Assembly (NCBI GenBank): GCA_009777845.1
Contig: WRLD01000002.1
Coordinates: forward strand, 62,001-126,000
DNA length: 64,000 bases
Direction of reading: 5' to 3'
Origin: Defluviitaleaceae bacterium
GTDB taxonomy: Bacteria > Bacillota > Clostridia > Lachnospirales > WQUN01
The notes beneath the pieces are model-generated. The model was given only the letters and a program-made list of their open reading frames with translations, made no database searches and was not told the origin of the DNA. Position numbers and translations under genes: made by a program. Positions 52,645-61,487 of this stretch are shown in pieces (the stretch's first letter is position 1; each line of letters opens with the position of its first letter).

Positions 52645-53579
52645 ATCTTCAAGAAAAACTTAACGCGGCCGAGGAAGCCCTAAACGGCATTGAAACAACA
52701 GAGGATTATATCAAGCATGGGCTAAACACAAACCGCTCCGAAAAACAAGGAATAAGATTGATAATCGGGTTGCTTAGGAAAGGCGAGGAAACACACACAG
52801 TATGCGTAAATATCCGAAACTTCTTTGAGAGTTTTGGGATAGCGACCGAGGAAGATACTGGTAATAGGCGGTTCATTATCAAGCCTCGTCACAAGGACAT
52901 TCAAATATACGAAAACGAGCCTTGGTATGCCGACCTGCACCGTCTGCTTGAAAATGGATATTGCAGAACTAAATACGAATACAAAAATTCTATTTTCAGC
53001 GTGTGCGGCAAATTGTCAATCACTATCAGCTACAGGCGTTACTTCGGGTGCGATTACATTATACGATGCGGAGAGCGTGACCGTTATTCTCTGAAACGGT
53101 ATAACTGCCTTGCTTATTTTCTTGAAAAAGCAAAGAAAGAGCTTAATGAATATTCAGAGAATATACGCTGGGATTCGCCCAAAGCTGGATTCCTCAAAGA
53201 ATGGGCGGATGCGGCCTTTAGATATGAACGACTTCGCCAAATGATGGACGAAATTTACCACCATCACAACGATTTTGAAAATATCGTAAAAATCTATGTC
53301 GGAACAATCGGGAGCTATTGTTCGCGTATTACAAAAACCGAAAATCCTCATCGCTACATTAGCAATATTAGTTTTTGCGTAGAGTATACATCGAACGCAT
53401 ATTCTGGTTTAGAAGACCAGATTATTCTTCAAATCGACCATCAGCTTGGGATTGATTGGTTCATAGGCAGTTATTACAATACGGAGTGGCATAGTCGCTA
53501 TGAGGAGGGGAAAAACACAACATTACGTGCTTATGTTGACAGCCTAAATGTCATAAGGCGGCTTGAGTGGGTGGAGTAA
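52641..53579 (+). CDS. Unrecognised element protein
   Basis: A 312-residue soluble protein. A predicted helical start (MNLQEKLNAAEEALNGIE) is followed by mixed alpha/beta sequence rich in Tyr, Arg and Asn (YRRYFGCDYIIRCGERDRYS, YISNISFCVEYTSNAY) and a C-terminal segment HSRYEEGKNTTLRAY. No domain recognised. The strong ribosome binding site upstream serves a short leader frame whose stop overlaps this ATG, so translation is probably coupled. The frame is open further upstream to 52563, but that extension overlaps the leader and lacks a binding site. Confidence 0.62.
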   Translation: MNLQEKLNAAEEALNGIETTEDYIKHGLNTNRSEKQGIRLIIGLLRKGEETHTVCVNIRNFFESFGIATEEDTGNRRFIIKPRHKDIQIYENEPWYADLHRLLENGYCRTKYEYKNSIFSVCGKLSITISYRRYFGCDYIIRCGERDRYSLKRYNCLAYFLEKAKKELNEYSENIRWDSPKAGFLKEWADAAFRYERLRQMMDEIYHHHNDFENIVKIYVGTIGSYCSRITKTENPHRYISNISFCVEYTSNAYSGLEDQIILQIDHQLGIDWFIGSYYNTEWHSRYEEGKNTTLRAYVDSLNVIRRLEWVE

Positions 53580-53610
53580 CAGTAATAAATCGTGAAGGAG
53601 TTGAAATTCT

Positions 53611-54783
53611 ATGAAATTTGAAGTAAACAGACTTGCCATGCTGGAAGCCGCCAAAAGCATGGCAAAAATCGTACCAACAAACGCGCCTGTTAATGAGCTT
53701 AATAATATTTTAATCGAAGCTAACGATAGCACAGGCGAGGTTTTTCTTACGGCCACAAGCTATGAGGTATCAATCCAACAAAAAATCAATGCCTATGTTG
53801 AGGAAAGCGGCTCCATGCTAGTAACGCCTCGTATGCTGATAGGAATGATGTCTTTGCTGTTAGAGCAAGCTGTAAAGCTATCGGCTGATAGCGCGGAGCG
53901 TTTAACCGTAACAGGCGGCAGATGCAGGTATCAAATTAACTGCATACCGTCAAAAAGCTATCCCAAGCCGACCATGCCCTTCCCAGAGGAAAGCGTAATA
54001 ATGACTGGCATATGCTCCTTGGCTAAAAGAACCGCATTTTTGGTAAGCAAGGACGAAAGCATACCAGCGTTGCAGTGTGTTAAAATCAATTTACGAAACA
54101 ACGCCGTTCATGCAACGGCGAGCGATGGCGTAGGAATTATGCTCACCAAGGATTCCGCCGAGCAGAGCGAGGAACGCGAGTTTTTATTGCCGGGCAGGTC
54201 GTTTGCAATGCTTGCTTCTATTTCAAAGGATTCTGACGTGTTCGAGGTTGGCGACATAGGCAGGGAAATTGTTTTTGTTCGCGGCGATATGATTTTTACA
54301 ATTCGTAAGCTGGCTACAGGCACGTACATGGACACCGCCGCCTTGGTAAAAAGCATAACGCCCGCCTATTCCGCTGTAACAGATGTTAGCAAAATGAGGG
54401 AAGCCTTGGACATAATATCAATAAGCGCGTTAATGGGCAATTCCCCCCAACCAATAAATCTTGTGCTGTCGGACAATGAAATCGCCCTAAGCTGTACCAG
54501 CGACTACAGCGAGGGAAACACGTCCGTGCCTGCGGTTGTATCCCAAAAAACAGCGGAAACAGGCTTTTTATACAATGCCTCCGCCCTGCAAAGGCTGTTT
54601 AATGTTTTGGACGGCAGGGTTAAGCTAGAGCTTGATACCAATGGCTTTATGCTCGTAAAAACTCGTAGTGAGGTTTATATTCAATCGCCATTGCGTTCAC
54701 AAAGCAGAGTTGTAAGGTCTGCCGAAAAAAGCAAAGAAAAGCAGCGCGCCAAAGGCGCTGAGGAAATGAAAAGGGCTGCGTAA
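53611..54783 (+). CDS. dnaN: DNA polymerase III beta subunit (sliding clamp), element-borne
   Basis: A 390-residue protein with the three-domain clamp plan: N-terminal MKFEVNRLAMLEAAKSMAKIVP, the middle domain near ATASDGVGIMLTKDS and the third ending MLVKTRSEVYIQSPLRSQ. Length fits DnaN (about 370), with a basic tail of 25 residues (KSKEKQRAKGAEEMKRAA) in place of the usual compact C terminus, and the P-M-R/L type end is absent. It is much diverged from housekeeping DnaN and is probably specific to the element's polymerase or recombination partners. AAGGAG precedes the ATG. It is followed closely by a second ssb gene, as in a replication module. Confidence 0.85.
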   Translation: MKFEVNRLAMLEAAKSMAKIVPTNAPVNELNNILIEANDSTGEVFLTATSYEVSIQQKINAYVEESGSMLVTPRMLIGMMSLLLEQAVKLSADSAERLTVTGGRCRYQINCIPSKSYPKPTMPFPEESVIMTGICSLAKRTAFLVSKDESIPALQCVKINLRNNAVHATASDGVGIMLTKDSAEQSEEREFLLPGRSFAMLASISKDSDVFEVGDIGREIVFVRGDMIFTIRKLATGTYMDTAALVKSITPAYSAVTDVSKMREALDIISISALMGNSPQPINLVLSDNEIALSCTSDYSEGNTSVPAVVSQKTAETGFLYNASALQRLFNVLDGRVKLELDTNGFMLVKTRSEVYIQSPLRSQSRVVRSAEKSKEKQRAKGAEEMKRAA

Positions 54784-54830
54784 ACAATCGCAGCGTAATC
54801 AAACTCAGCGAAAAAAAGGAGCGTGTTTTT

Positions 54831-55232
54831 ATGTTAAACAATGTTACGATTATGGGTCGTCTTACGGCAAATCCAGAAATGCGTTATACGAACACAAGCA
54901 GTATCGCTGTAGCCAGCTTTTCTATAGCGGTTAATCGCAGGTATTCCAAGGAAAGGGAAGCCGTAGCAGACTTTTTTAATGTCGTCGCGTGGAAAGGCAC
55001 CGCAGAATTTGTAACCAAAAATTTCACTAAGGGTCAGCCAATATGTATTGAGGGTCGTTTACAACAACGCACTTGGGTTGACGAGGCTACTGGTACTAAC
55101 CGCTACGCTGTAGAGATTGTTGCAGAGGACGTTCATTTTGCAGGATTTAAGAAAGAGGACGGGCAAGCCAGTACCGCGAATGGCGTAGGTGACGAGGATT
55201 TTGACCCTTACGCAGGCTCGGTAGCGGCTTAA
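54831..55232 (+). CDS. ssb: Single-stranded DNA-binding protein, copy 2
   Basis: A 133-residue OB-fold protein: MLNNVTIMGRLTANPEMRYT, IAVASFSIAVNRRYSKEREAVADFFNVVAW, FVTKNFTKGQPICIEGRLQQ and YAVEIVAEDVHFAG are the classic SSB blocks. The short acidic tail ends GDEDFDPYAGSVAA, which lacks the canonical final Pro-Phe, so partner recruitment may differ. It resembles ordinary phage and chromosomal SSB more than copy 1 does. AAAAGGAG nine bases upstream. A terminator follows. Confidence 0.94.
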   Translation: MLNNVTIMGRLTANPEMRYTNTSSIAVASFSIAVNRRYSKEREAVADFFNVVAWKGTAEFVTKNFTKGQPICIEGRLQQRTWVDEATGTNRYAVEIVAEDVHFAGFKKEDGQASTANGVGDEDFDPYAGSVAA

Positions 55233-55280
55233 ATTCGTATCTAGCGAAGTACATTAAAGCAATAAAACGGCACAATATCA

Positions 55281-55323
55281 AAAGCTCGACTGGCTTCCGT
55301 GAAGCTGGTCGGGCTTATTTTTG
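55281..55323 (+). terminator. Terminator after ssb copy 2
   Basis: AAGCTCGACTGGCTT, loop CCGTG, AAGCTGGTCGGGCTT, then ATTTTTG. The stem is long with some wobble pairs. Confidence 0.8.
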
Positions 55324-55356
55324 TGCCAACGTATTTTGAAAAGGAGTTGTGTATAA

Positions 55357-56493
55357 ATGAGTGACGAAAACAAAAATGATGCCATCGACTTAGGAAGCGA
55401 AGGGGACGACTTTGACCCGTTCGCAAAAGATGATGAACTTACGGCTGATGACGAATCGGATAATCCTTTTGAAAACGCCATAAACGCGGCGAAAACAAAG
55501 GACATGGAAAAATCGCGACAGAGCCTGTATGAAAAACCGCCCGTCTTTGATTATGCGGGAGCAACGGAGGATATTGCGGATTCATCACAAACATTTGACG
55601 AATTACGCATATCCAAGGCCGCGGACTTCCCCGAGCTGGAGGACGGCAAGCGCGTAAGCTGGACGGTTGAGTACGGCAAAATCACCAAGACCGTAACGGA
55701 CACAAAAGGCACAAGTATCGCAAAAATGAAAACAGATATAGAAGCGTCAAAGGAATTTCTTGACGCTTTGAAAAAGGCTAAGGACAAAAGCCCTGCTTGC
55801 AAGATTAAGCCCAAGGTAACGGCACAATCTAAGGGCGCGGAATCATACAAGGGTGTCTTTATAAATGAAGAAGAAGCCGCTACGTCAGGAAAGCTGATTA
55901 CATTTTTTCCCGCTAAGGACGGCAACGTCTACGAAATGCGTAATACCCCAATGGGCAGATTTATAACAGAGGCGGCGGATAACAGTATCCTGCACGAGGT
56001 CAGAGTCGGGTTTACCCCGGCTCTGCCGCCCATTCCGCAAAAACACTTACATGACATAATCAGCTTTTTTAAGCTGATGGCGAAAAACGGCAACAACGAG
56101 GCTCTGGCAAATATTTATTGGGACAAGCAAGAAGAAGTATTCATAACCGACATACCGCAGCAATCGGTATCGAGGCTTTCGGTCAAAAGCGAAATCAATC
56201 CTGCCTATGACAATGCTCGATACATTCATTACATGGATATTCACAGCCACAATACTATGCGTGCTTTTTTCTCGTCAACTGACGATGCGGACGAAAAAGC
56301 GACAAGAGTATATGCCGTCGTCGGAAACGTACTTAGCTATTTCCCAGAAATTAAGGTTCGCATTTCAAACGGCGGCAAATTTCTTGAAATAGAGCCAAGC
56401 GTGGTTTTTGATAAATTCCGAATGGAGGATTTCAAATGGCGAATAAAAAGACAGATAAAGCGAATGTTTCCGACCGCGTACAGTACGCAATAG
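55357..56493 (+). CDS. JAB/MPN-domain protein with JAMM metalloprotease motif
   Basis: A 378-residue protein. The N-terminal 60 residues are very acidic (DDFDPFAKDDELTADDESD). The centre is unrecognised, and the C-terminal third is JAB-like, with the complete zinc motif H296-x-H298-x7-S306-x2-D309 in DIHSHNTMRAFFSSTDDADE. JAB domains cleave isopeptide or peptide bonds, often to remove or mature ubiquitin-like proteins. Here one stands two genes from a ThiF/E1-like protein, a combination known from PRTRC-type and related mobile-element cassettes. The catalytic Glu should be upstream (near SEINPAYD). The end of the gene overlaps the next one by 58 bases. Confidence 0.8.
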   Translation: MSDENKNDAIDLGSEGDDFDPFAKDDELTADDESDNPFENAINAAKTKDMEKSRQSLYEKPPVFDYAGATEDIADSSQTFDELRISKAADFPELEDGKRVSWTVEYGKITKTVTDTKGTSIAKMKTDIEASKEFLDALKKAKDKSPACKIKPKVTAQSKGAESYKGVFINEEEAATSGKLITFFPAKDGNVYEMRNTPMGRFITEAADNSILHEVRVGFTPALPPIPQKHLHDIISFFKLMAKNGNNEALANIYWDKQEEVFITDIPQQSVSRLSVKSEINPAYDNARYIHYMDIHSHNTMRAFFSSTDDADEKATRVYAVVGNVLSYFPEIKVRISNGGKFLEIEPSVVFDKFRMEDFKWRIKRQIKRMFPTAYSTQ

Positions 56494-56672
56494 AACAATT
56501 CAGAGCAAGTAATATTGAATTTACCTTAAAAAATGAAGTAATCGGACATTTTCATTGCCGCCGTAAATCGGACGATAAATTGTTTCAATTCTGGGCAGGA
56601 ACAGGAAAAATCCTTGGCTTCGACAACCTGCGCGGTGTCCACAAGCTCATCGTGCTTTTGAATGGTGCGTAG
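56436..56672 (+). CDS. Small protein between JAB and E1-like genes
   Basis: A 78-residue protein: helical N terminus (VSDRVQYAIEQFRASNIEF), then a beta-rich end (FHCRRKSDDKLFQFWAGTGKILGFDNLRG) of a kind seen in short phage and element proteins. There is no clear ubiquitin-like fold and no C-terminal Gly-Gly (it ends LLNGA). GGAGG seven bases before the ATG supports the start although this lies inside the previous gene. The overlap and tight spacing suggest that the three proteins are made together. Confidence 0.65.
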   Translation: MANKKTDKANVSDRVQYAIEQFRASNIEFTLKNEVIGHFHCRRKSDDKLFQFWAGTGKILGFDNLRGVHKLIVLLNGA

Positions 56673-56673
56673 A

Positions 56674-57438
56674 ATGAAATTCGCATTGAATAAGCCTGTA
56701 AAAATAATCATGCTCGGCGCAGGCGGCACGGGCGGGCATATCGCGCCGCATTTATACCGCCTGCTCCATACGCTTGAACGCTGTGCGGAGGTTGTTATAT
56801 GTGACGGCGATATTGTCGAGAAAAAGAACCTTGTACGGCAAAATTTTATAGCCGACGACTTGGGTAAAAATAAGGCGCAGGTATTAGCAGAGCGTTATGC
56901 TTCCGCTTTTGGGCTTGAAATATCGTATATTCCAGAATTTATTGAAGCCGAGGAAAGGCTTTCCACCTTGGTTAAGCCCGACACGTTCCCAGCGGGAGAG
57001 TTTGCATATCAAAGGCAGGAGGGACTGTCTGTTCTGATAGGCTGTGTTGACAACAACCGAAGCCGTCAATTATGCCACCAAGTATTCCAAACCGCTAAAA
57101 ATCTTATTTATATTGATTCGGGAAACGGCGAGCATACGGGTCAAGTGGTTTGCGGAATTAGGCGTAACGGCAGAACATATTACAAGCCGATTGGCGATAT
57201 TTATCCCGATGTGCTTTTGGAAACGGATAAATTCCCTACGCAGTTAAGCTGTGCGGAGGCGGCAGTATCCGCACCGCAATCAATTGCAGCAAATATCATG
57301 GCAAGCACGGTCGTGATTTCGTACCTATATAACATTTTGGTGCTTGGCAGTATCGAAACACGAAGCGTTACATTTTCAACCAAAACCGTAAATATCAAGC
57401 CTATTGTCACAAAGAAGCATATACGAAAGACTGCATGA
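56674..57438 (+). CDS. ThiF/E1-like adenylyltransferase (PRTRC-ThiF type)
   Basis: A 254-residue Rossmann-fold protein: nucleotide loop GAGGTGG (14-20), DGDIVEKKNLVRQNFIADDLG with the conserved Asp and Arg-Gln-Asn segment of E1-like enzymes, KAQVLAERYA, and a conserved Cys in PTQLSCAEAAVSAP. E1-like enzymes adenylate the C terminus of small ubiquitin-like proteins. Variants of this size occur with JAB proteins in ParB- and ThiF-related cassettes (PRTRC) of mobile elements. The ATG at 56674 follows the previous stop by one base; an ATG at 56662 is an alternative. No target protein is evident. Confidence 0.82.
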   Translation: MKFALNKPVKIIMLGAGGTGGHIAPHLYRLLHTLERCAEVVICDGDIVEKKNLVRQNFIADDLGKNKAQVLAERYASAFGLEISYIPEFIEAEERLSTLVKPDTFPAGEFAYQRQEGLSVLIGCVDNNRSRQLCHQVFQTAKNLIYIDSGNGEHTGQVVCGIRRNGRTYYKPIGDIYPDVLLETDKFPTQLSCAEAAVSAPQSIAANIMASTVVISYLYNILVLGSIETRSVTFSTKTVNIKPIVTKKHIRKTA

Positions 57439-57471
57439 TTATGACTAAAAAAAACGAGGCGGTGAGTAGCA

Positions 57472-59268
57472 ATGTCGGCTGAAGCCCAAAATCTGGATAA
57501 TAAAATTTCTGTGAATGAAACGCCATACGCCGTGGCGAAGCTAGGCGAATCCGCGAGAATTATAAAACAGTCCATAAATGAATTACCGCTCCTGCGTAGG
57601 CGATTGGAAAAAAATAAGTCTGTAAAGCTCAAAGCCCGCGAAATCTACGGAGATTTGCAAAATCAGTATCGCAGGCTGATAAATGCGTTTGACACCGTAG
57701 CCTTATCCTTGCTGGAAGCAGAGCATGACGAAATGGCAAGCCACTCCGTTAAGCTCAGTCAAGCCGTTAGAGCCTTTAACCCCATGACACCAGACTACAC
57801 CAAGCTATGTGCCGCGTTAAGCGGATATTTATCAAAGCTACCGCTTTCAGACTTAAACGAAGCAAGCGACATTCTTAATATTTCCGCTAATGATTCCGCT
57901 TCTGCCAACGAAGCCCAAACGACTAACGCCCGCATTATTGGACGGCTTATGAATAATGTCCGAATGGGATATTATCCTACCTGCACGGAAAATCTGGCGC
58001 ATATCGTTCGCGGAATATCTATCCCCGAGGGAGTAACCGTGAACATTCTCGACCCCTGCTGCGGCTGTGGTATCGCGCTTAATTCCGTGGCTGAGGGGGT
58101 TGCCGCGGGCGGGAATGACTGCAAAACCTACGGCATAGAGCTTGACAGCTTCCGCGCGGAGGAAGCGTTGACAAGAATTGACCGCGTGGGGTTTGGTTCG
58201 TTCTATTACAGCCGTATCAGCAACGAGGCGTTTCATGCTATGCTGCTAAATCCGCCGTATTTATCAGTTATGACAGAGGGCGGCAGCAATACCCGAAGCG
58301 AGAAAAGGTTTCTTGTGGATAGCATAAGCAATCTTATGATGGGCGGTCTGCTTATTTATATCATTCCGTACTATCGTCTGACTGCGGATATTTGCCGCTT
58401 GCTCTGCGATAATTTTAACGACATAAGGGTGTTAAAATTTACGAGCAATGAGTTCAAAAAATTTAAGCAGGTTGCGGTGTTGGGTACAAGGGTTAAACGC
58501 AGGGACGGCTCGGACATGGTTTCCGCGCTATCCGCACTGGCATTGTCCCCAGACACGATACCCGAAATAACAAAGCTGCAATCGGGCTATTATCAACTGC
58601 CATCTATCCAAAAAGAGGTCGCGTTGTTCAAGGGCGCGCAGTTTAATGTGGCGGAATTAGCGGAGCAGTTAAATAAATCTAAGAGCTTCTCGCGATTGTT
58701 TCAGAGAAGCGAGCTGGATAAAACCGAAAAAAGACCGTTATTGCCGCTTAGTATCGGGCAAATTGGCTTGGTAGGCGGCAGCGGCTTAATAAACGGGTTA
58801 GTCGAATGTGACACGCCGCATATAATTAAAGGGCGCATTGTCAAGGAAAAACGCGTTCGTGAATCTGAAAATTTTAACGGCAGGGGCGATTTAATGTCCA
58901 CAACATTAACGGAAGTAATTAGTAACAAGCTAATATTTAATCTGCTAACGCCCAACGGGTTTAGAACCTTAACTGATTATGGCGGCGGTGCAATTGCGGA
59001 TAACATCTGCCTACCTCTAGGGCGAGTGGTTATTACTCGCGAGGCTAGTGAGGCGCTTACAGATTATGACATCAACAGTGCATTGCAACGGCATAGGACG
59101 GGCGATTGGGGCGATGTTTCCGAAAGTGACTGGGAATCAAACAATAATGCCCTAAAGCATGGCGAACGGATTTTGTCTAGCTATAGCAGTTTAAATGGGG
59201 AAAACTTCTGGATTATCACAGAAAGTGACCGCTCTTATACAACGGTGCTTTTGCCAGATGAATACTAG
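57472..59268 (+). CDS. DUF6094-type N6-adenine DNA methyltransferase
   Basis: A 598-residue class I methyltransferase. The helical N terminus (about 1-150) is followed by the S-adenosylmethionine motif ILDPCCGCGIAL (192-203), YGIELD, and the catalytic NPPY (260-263) of adenine-N6 enzymes, then a C-terminal region that may recognise DNA (about 350-598). It resembles proteins with DUF6094 often found in integrative elements. There is no restriction partner in the window, so protection from host restriction or epigenetic control of the element is likely. GAGGCGGTGAG precedes the ATG. Confidence 0.85.
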   Translation: MSAEAQNLDNKISVNETPYAVAKLGESARIIKQSINELPLLRRRLEKNKSVKLKAREIYGDLQNQYRRLINAFDTVALSLLEAEHDEMASHSVKLSQAVRAFNPMTPDYTKLCAALSGYLSKLPLSDLNEASDILNISANDSASANEAQTTNARIIGRLMNNVRMGYYPTCTENLAHIVRGISIPEGVTVNILDPCCGCGIALNSVAEGVAAGGNDCKTYGIELDSFRAEEALTRIDRVGFGSFYYSRISNEAFHAMLLNPPYLSVMTEGGSNTRSEKRFLVDSISNLMMGGLLIYIIPYYRLTADICRLLCDNFNDIRVLKFTSNEFKKFKQVAVLGTRVKRRDGSDMVSALSALALSPDTIPEITKLQSGYYQLPSIQKEVALFKGAQFNVAELAEQLNKSKSFSRLFQRSELDKTEKRPLLPLSIGQIGLVGGSGLINGLVECDTPHIIKGRIVKEKRVRESENFNGRGDLMSTTLTEVISNKLIFNLLTPNGFRTLTDYGGGAIADNICLPLGRVVITREASEALTDYDINSALQRHRTGDWGDVSESDWESNNNALKHGERILSSYSSLNGENFWIITESDRSYTTVLLPDEY

Positions 59269-59291
59269 AAAACAGACAGGAGAATGAAATC

Positions 59292-59924
59292 ATGCCGAAT
59301 TGGTGTTCAACGGGATACGCCTTTTACACAAAAGCCGAGGATAAAAGCGAGCTTTCGCGTTTTTACAAAAATCTTATGGAAATATTGCAAACACCCTCAG
59401 AGGTTGAAAACGGTTTTGAACCAGGCTGGCTCGGCAAGGTTGCCATAAAGCATGGTCTTGATTACGAAAGTGTTCCATGCAGGGGTTGGATTGAGCATAT
59501 AGACGAGTACGAGCCCGAACATGGTGTTGTTACGTTGAGAACTGACACAGCGTGGGGGCCATTGACCGAATTATGGGAAGCCGTTCTTACCCAGTATGAC
59601 GGCATTTGCTTTGTATATATTGCGGAAGAACCGGGGCTTGGGGTTTTTGTTAATACGGATACGGAGGGGCTTTATTTTAATGAATGGTATCTCTTGGAGA
59701 TTTTCGGAGATGCCGAAGTACCCGAGGGCTGGTACGCAGACGAAGAAAGCCCTGTCGCCCTTGATATTCGCGAATATTTTGAATACGATGGCGAGCTTTT
59801 GGAGTATTGCGAAAAGTTTACAGGTAAGAAATTCAGCACCGTTGGAGAATTGAGGGCTTACTTCGCTAGTATCTTTGATGGCAGTGACACTATCGTAAAT
59901 ATCCATGAATTTACGACAGCGTAG
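59292..59924 (+). CDS. YubB/Api92-type ferredoxin-like protein
   Basis: A 210-residue acidic protein. The first residues MPNWCSTGYAFY are the signature of the ferredoxin-like domain of Api92/YubB proteins (the usual start is MPNWC), which are common in plasmids and phages. The rest fits that family (WIEHIDEYEPEHGVVTLRTDTAWGPLTELW, EEPGLGVFVNTD). The function of this family is not established. ACAGGAG nine bases before the ATG. It lies in the long one-strand gene run after the methyltransferase. Confidence 0.78.
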   Translation: MPNWCSTGYAFYTKAEDKSELSRFYKNLMEILQTPSEVENGFEPGWLGKVAIKHGLDYESVPCRGWIEHIDEYEPEHGVVTLRTDTAWGPLTELWEAVLTQYDGICFVYIAEEPGLGVFVNTDTEGLYFNEWYLLEIFGDAEVPEGWYADEESPVALDIREYFEYDGELLEYCEKFTGKKFSTVGELRAYFASIFDGSDTIVNIHEFTTA

Positions 59925-59933
59925 GGGGGGGGT

Positions 59934-60230
59934 ATGTTTAAGCTAGACACCGCCCTACTAATGTCTGCCATAAAAAATACACCCGCCCTTGTACCGCCCG
60001 AGATGAACAGCGGTACAGGCTACTTGTTTAATAAAATCTACAAGCAACTGTCATACAGCGAGGTCATACACCTATCCGATTTGGATTTTAATGCCTTTGA
60101 TATAGAGGACATCTACTCTCTTAATGAGCTGTTCAATAATGTTTTCGAGAGGCAAAACTGCCAAGCCGTGAGCATTGTAAATGCTGTACGGCAGATTATG
60201 CCGATAAGTAGGCCGTCGGCTTATGTATAA
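59934..60230 (+). CDS. Small unrecognised element protein
   Basis: A 98-residue protein, mainly helical (FKLDTALLMSAIKNTPAL, SVNELF-like centre, QAVSIVNAVRQIM). No domain recognised. A run of G (AGGGGGGGG) just before the ATG serves as ribosome binding site. Tight packing between its neighbours (9 and 11 bases) supports it as a real gene. Confidence 0.65.
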   Translation: MFKLDTALLMSAIKNTPALVPPEMNSGTGYLFNKIYKQLSYSEVIHLSDLDFNAFDIEDIYSLNELFNNVFERQNCQAVSIVNAVRQIMPISRPSAYV

Positions 60231-60241
60231 GTGAGGAAGCT

Positions 60242-60820
60242 ATGCGGGAAATTGAGGATTTCAATAGTATCATTGACTGTCTAATATTGGCGAAAAAGCT
60301 ATATGATATTGGCAGATATGATGTTATAGGGCAGCTTTGGGACGAGCTTTGCTTGGATAGCTATTATGAAAATATGCTTGGCATTATATCGTCTGTGTTT
60401 ACAGGCTATAAAGGCACTTATTCAGAGAATGAGGAATTAGATATTATGATGTTCAGCGATGATGTCATTTCCGATTACTTTGTTCACGCTTGGCAATACG
60501 GCGAGATACACAATATACACTACAGCCAAAATCCGTATGTCCTAAATGCACACGCTGCGGCGCAAAAGTGCTTATACTCCAGTTGCTGTGTAAGCGGCAA
60601 GCTGATGTCCTATATAAGGACAAAAAAATCGGCACAGAAAAGCAAGGTGATTGTCCTCATTCACGTTGGCTGCGGTAGCTGTAACATATATGAGAATGTA
60701 GCCTATGGCCTTATTGAGCTATACACATGGTTTAAAAATCAATGCGCTGAAATTGAAGCCATGAAAGCTACCGCGTACAAGCCCAAGGAATCAGAATCCA
60801 GTGAGGTGACAGCGGCATGA
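60242..60820 (+). CDS. Unrecognised element protein with Cys-rich centre
   Basis: A 192-residue protein. The helical first half (MREIEDFNSIIDCLILAKKLYD) is followed by QKCLYSSCCVSGKLM and VGCGSCNIYENVAYGLIELY; the cysteines (C111, C115-116 region, and CGSC) could hold a metal or disulfide. No family recognised. Its last four bases overlap the next ATG, so the two proteins are coupled. Confidence 0.62.
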   Translation: MREIEDFNSIIDCLILAKKLYDIGRYDVIGQLWDELCLDSYYENMLGIISSVFTGYKGTYSENEELDIMMFSDDVISDYFVHAWQYGEIHNIHYSQNPYVLNAHAAAQKCLYSSCCVSGKLMSYIRTKKSAQKSKVIVLIHVGCGSCNIYENVAYGLIELYTWFKNQCAEIEAMKATAYKPKESESSEVTAA

Positions 60821-61473
60821 ACACATCTGAAGAAATAATTATTCGGATAAACGCAGACGGAATATCCATCGAAGAATGTAAGGACGGCGTAATTTCATAT
60901 AAAGCCATAACGCCAAGCAGTCTGCTAAGCTGTATCAGTAAAAGCATGTTGCGCGACGGGGTAAGAAGCGGATTGTTGCCAAAAAACTGCTTGTCCGTTA
61001 ATACCCTAGACAACGGTGAGCGTGATGTTATCATACTTCACCCAGAGGACAGGGCGACTATTAGCTACTTTGGTACACAGTACACGGATTTTCCGCTCCC
61101 ACGTCTGCTCTTTGGGTTTAATATCTCGGACGAGGGCAGGATAAGCAAGTGCAGGCTAGGCGTTGTCGGCAATGAAAGCAATCTCAAGCCGAGTACGCCC
61201 ATGCTTGTATATCCGTTCAGCAATGTTTCCGATACGAGGCTTTGCATAGGAAACAACTCATTGCCAAGGATTCAAAGCCTGCATACGCTCGGAAGCCTAA
61301 CCTATCACATTCTAAGCATGGATAACAATAACGACCATTTCCGAGCGGCGAACAATAAATTGGGGCTGGAAATGCGGGATTTGTTGGAATTACTAAAGGA
61401 CAAACAGCAAGGCTATTACTATGAACATATTTTGTTGCCAAGCGGAATAACGCTTGGTGATTTTATTGTTTAG
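60817..61473 (+). CDS. Unrecognised protein, possibly PRTRC protein B-like
   Basis: A 218-residue protein. The order of segments, VRSGLLPKNCLSVNT, HPEDRATISYFGTQYTDFPLPRLLFGF, TPMLVYPFSNVSDTRLCIGNNSLPR and LTYHILSMDNNNDHF, follows what is seen in PRTRC system protein B (an aromatic PxxxxG segment, then a P-F-x-N-V and C-I/L-G segment). This is a pattern judgement with no alignment behind it. If right, it joins the JAB and ThiF-like genes upstream as a third member of a PRTRC-like cassette. Four-base overlap with the previous gene. Confidence 0.5.
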   Translation: MNTSEEIIIRINADGISIEECKDGVISYKAITPSSLLSCISKSMLRDGVRSGLLPKNCLSVNTLDNGERDVIILHPEDRATISYFGTQYTDFPLPRLLFGFNISDEGRISKCRLGVVGNESNLKPSTPMLVYPFSNVSDTRLCIGNNSLPRIQSLHTLGSLTYHILSMDNNNDHFRAANNKLGLEMRDLLELLKDKQQGYYYEHILLPSGITLGDFIV

Positions 61474-61487
61474 GAGGGGGGATTCGT

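Noticed and set aside
56436-56672. 78-residue protein as a ubiquitin-like partner of the E1-like enzyme
   Set aside because: No beta-grasp pattern is apparent and the C terminus is not Gly-Gly. Kept as an unrecognised small protein.
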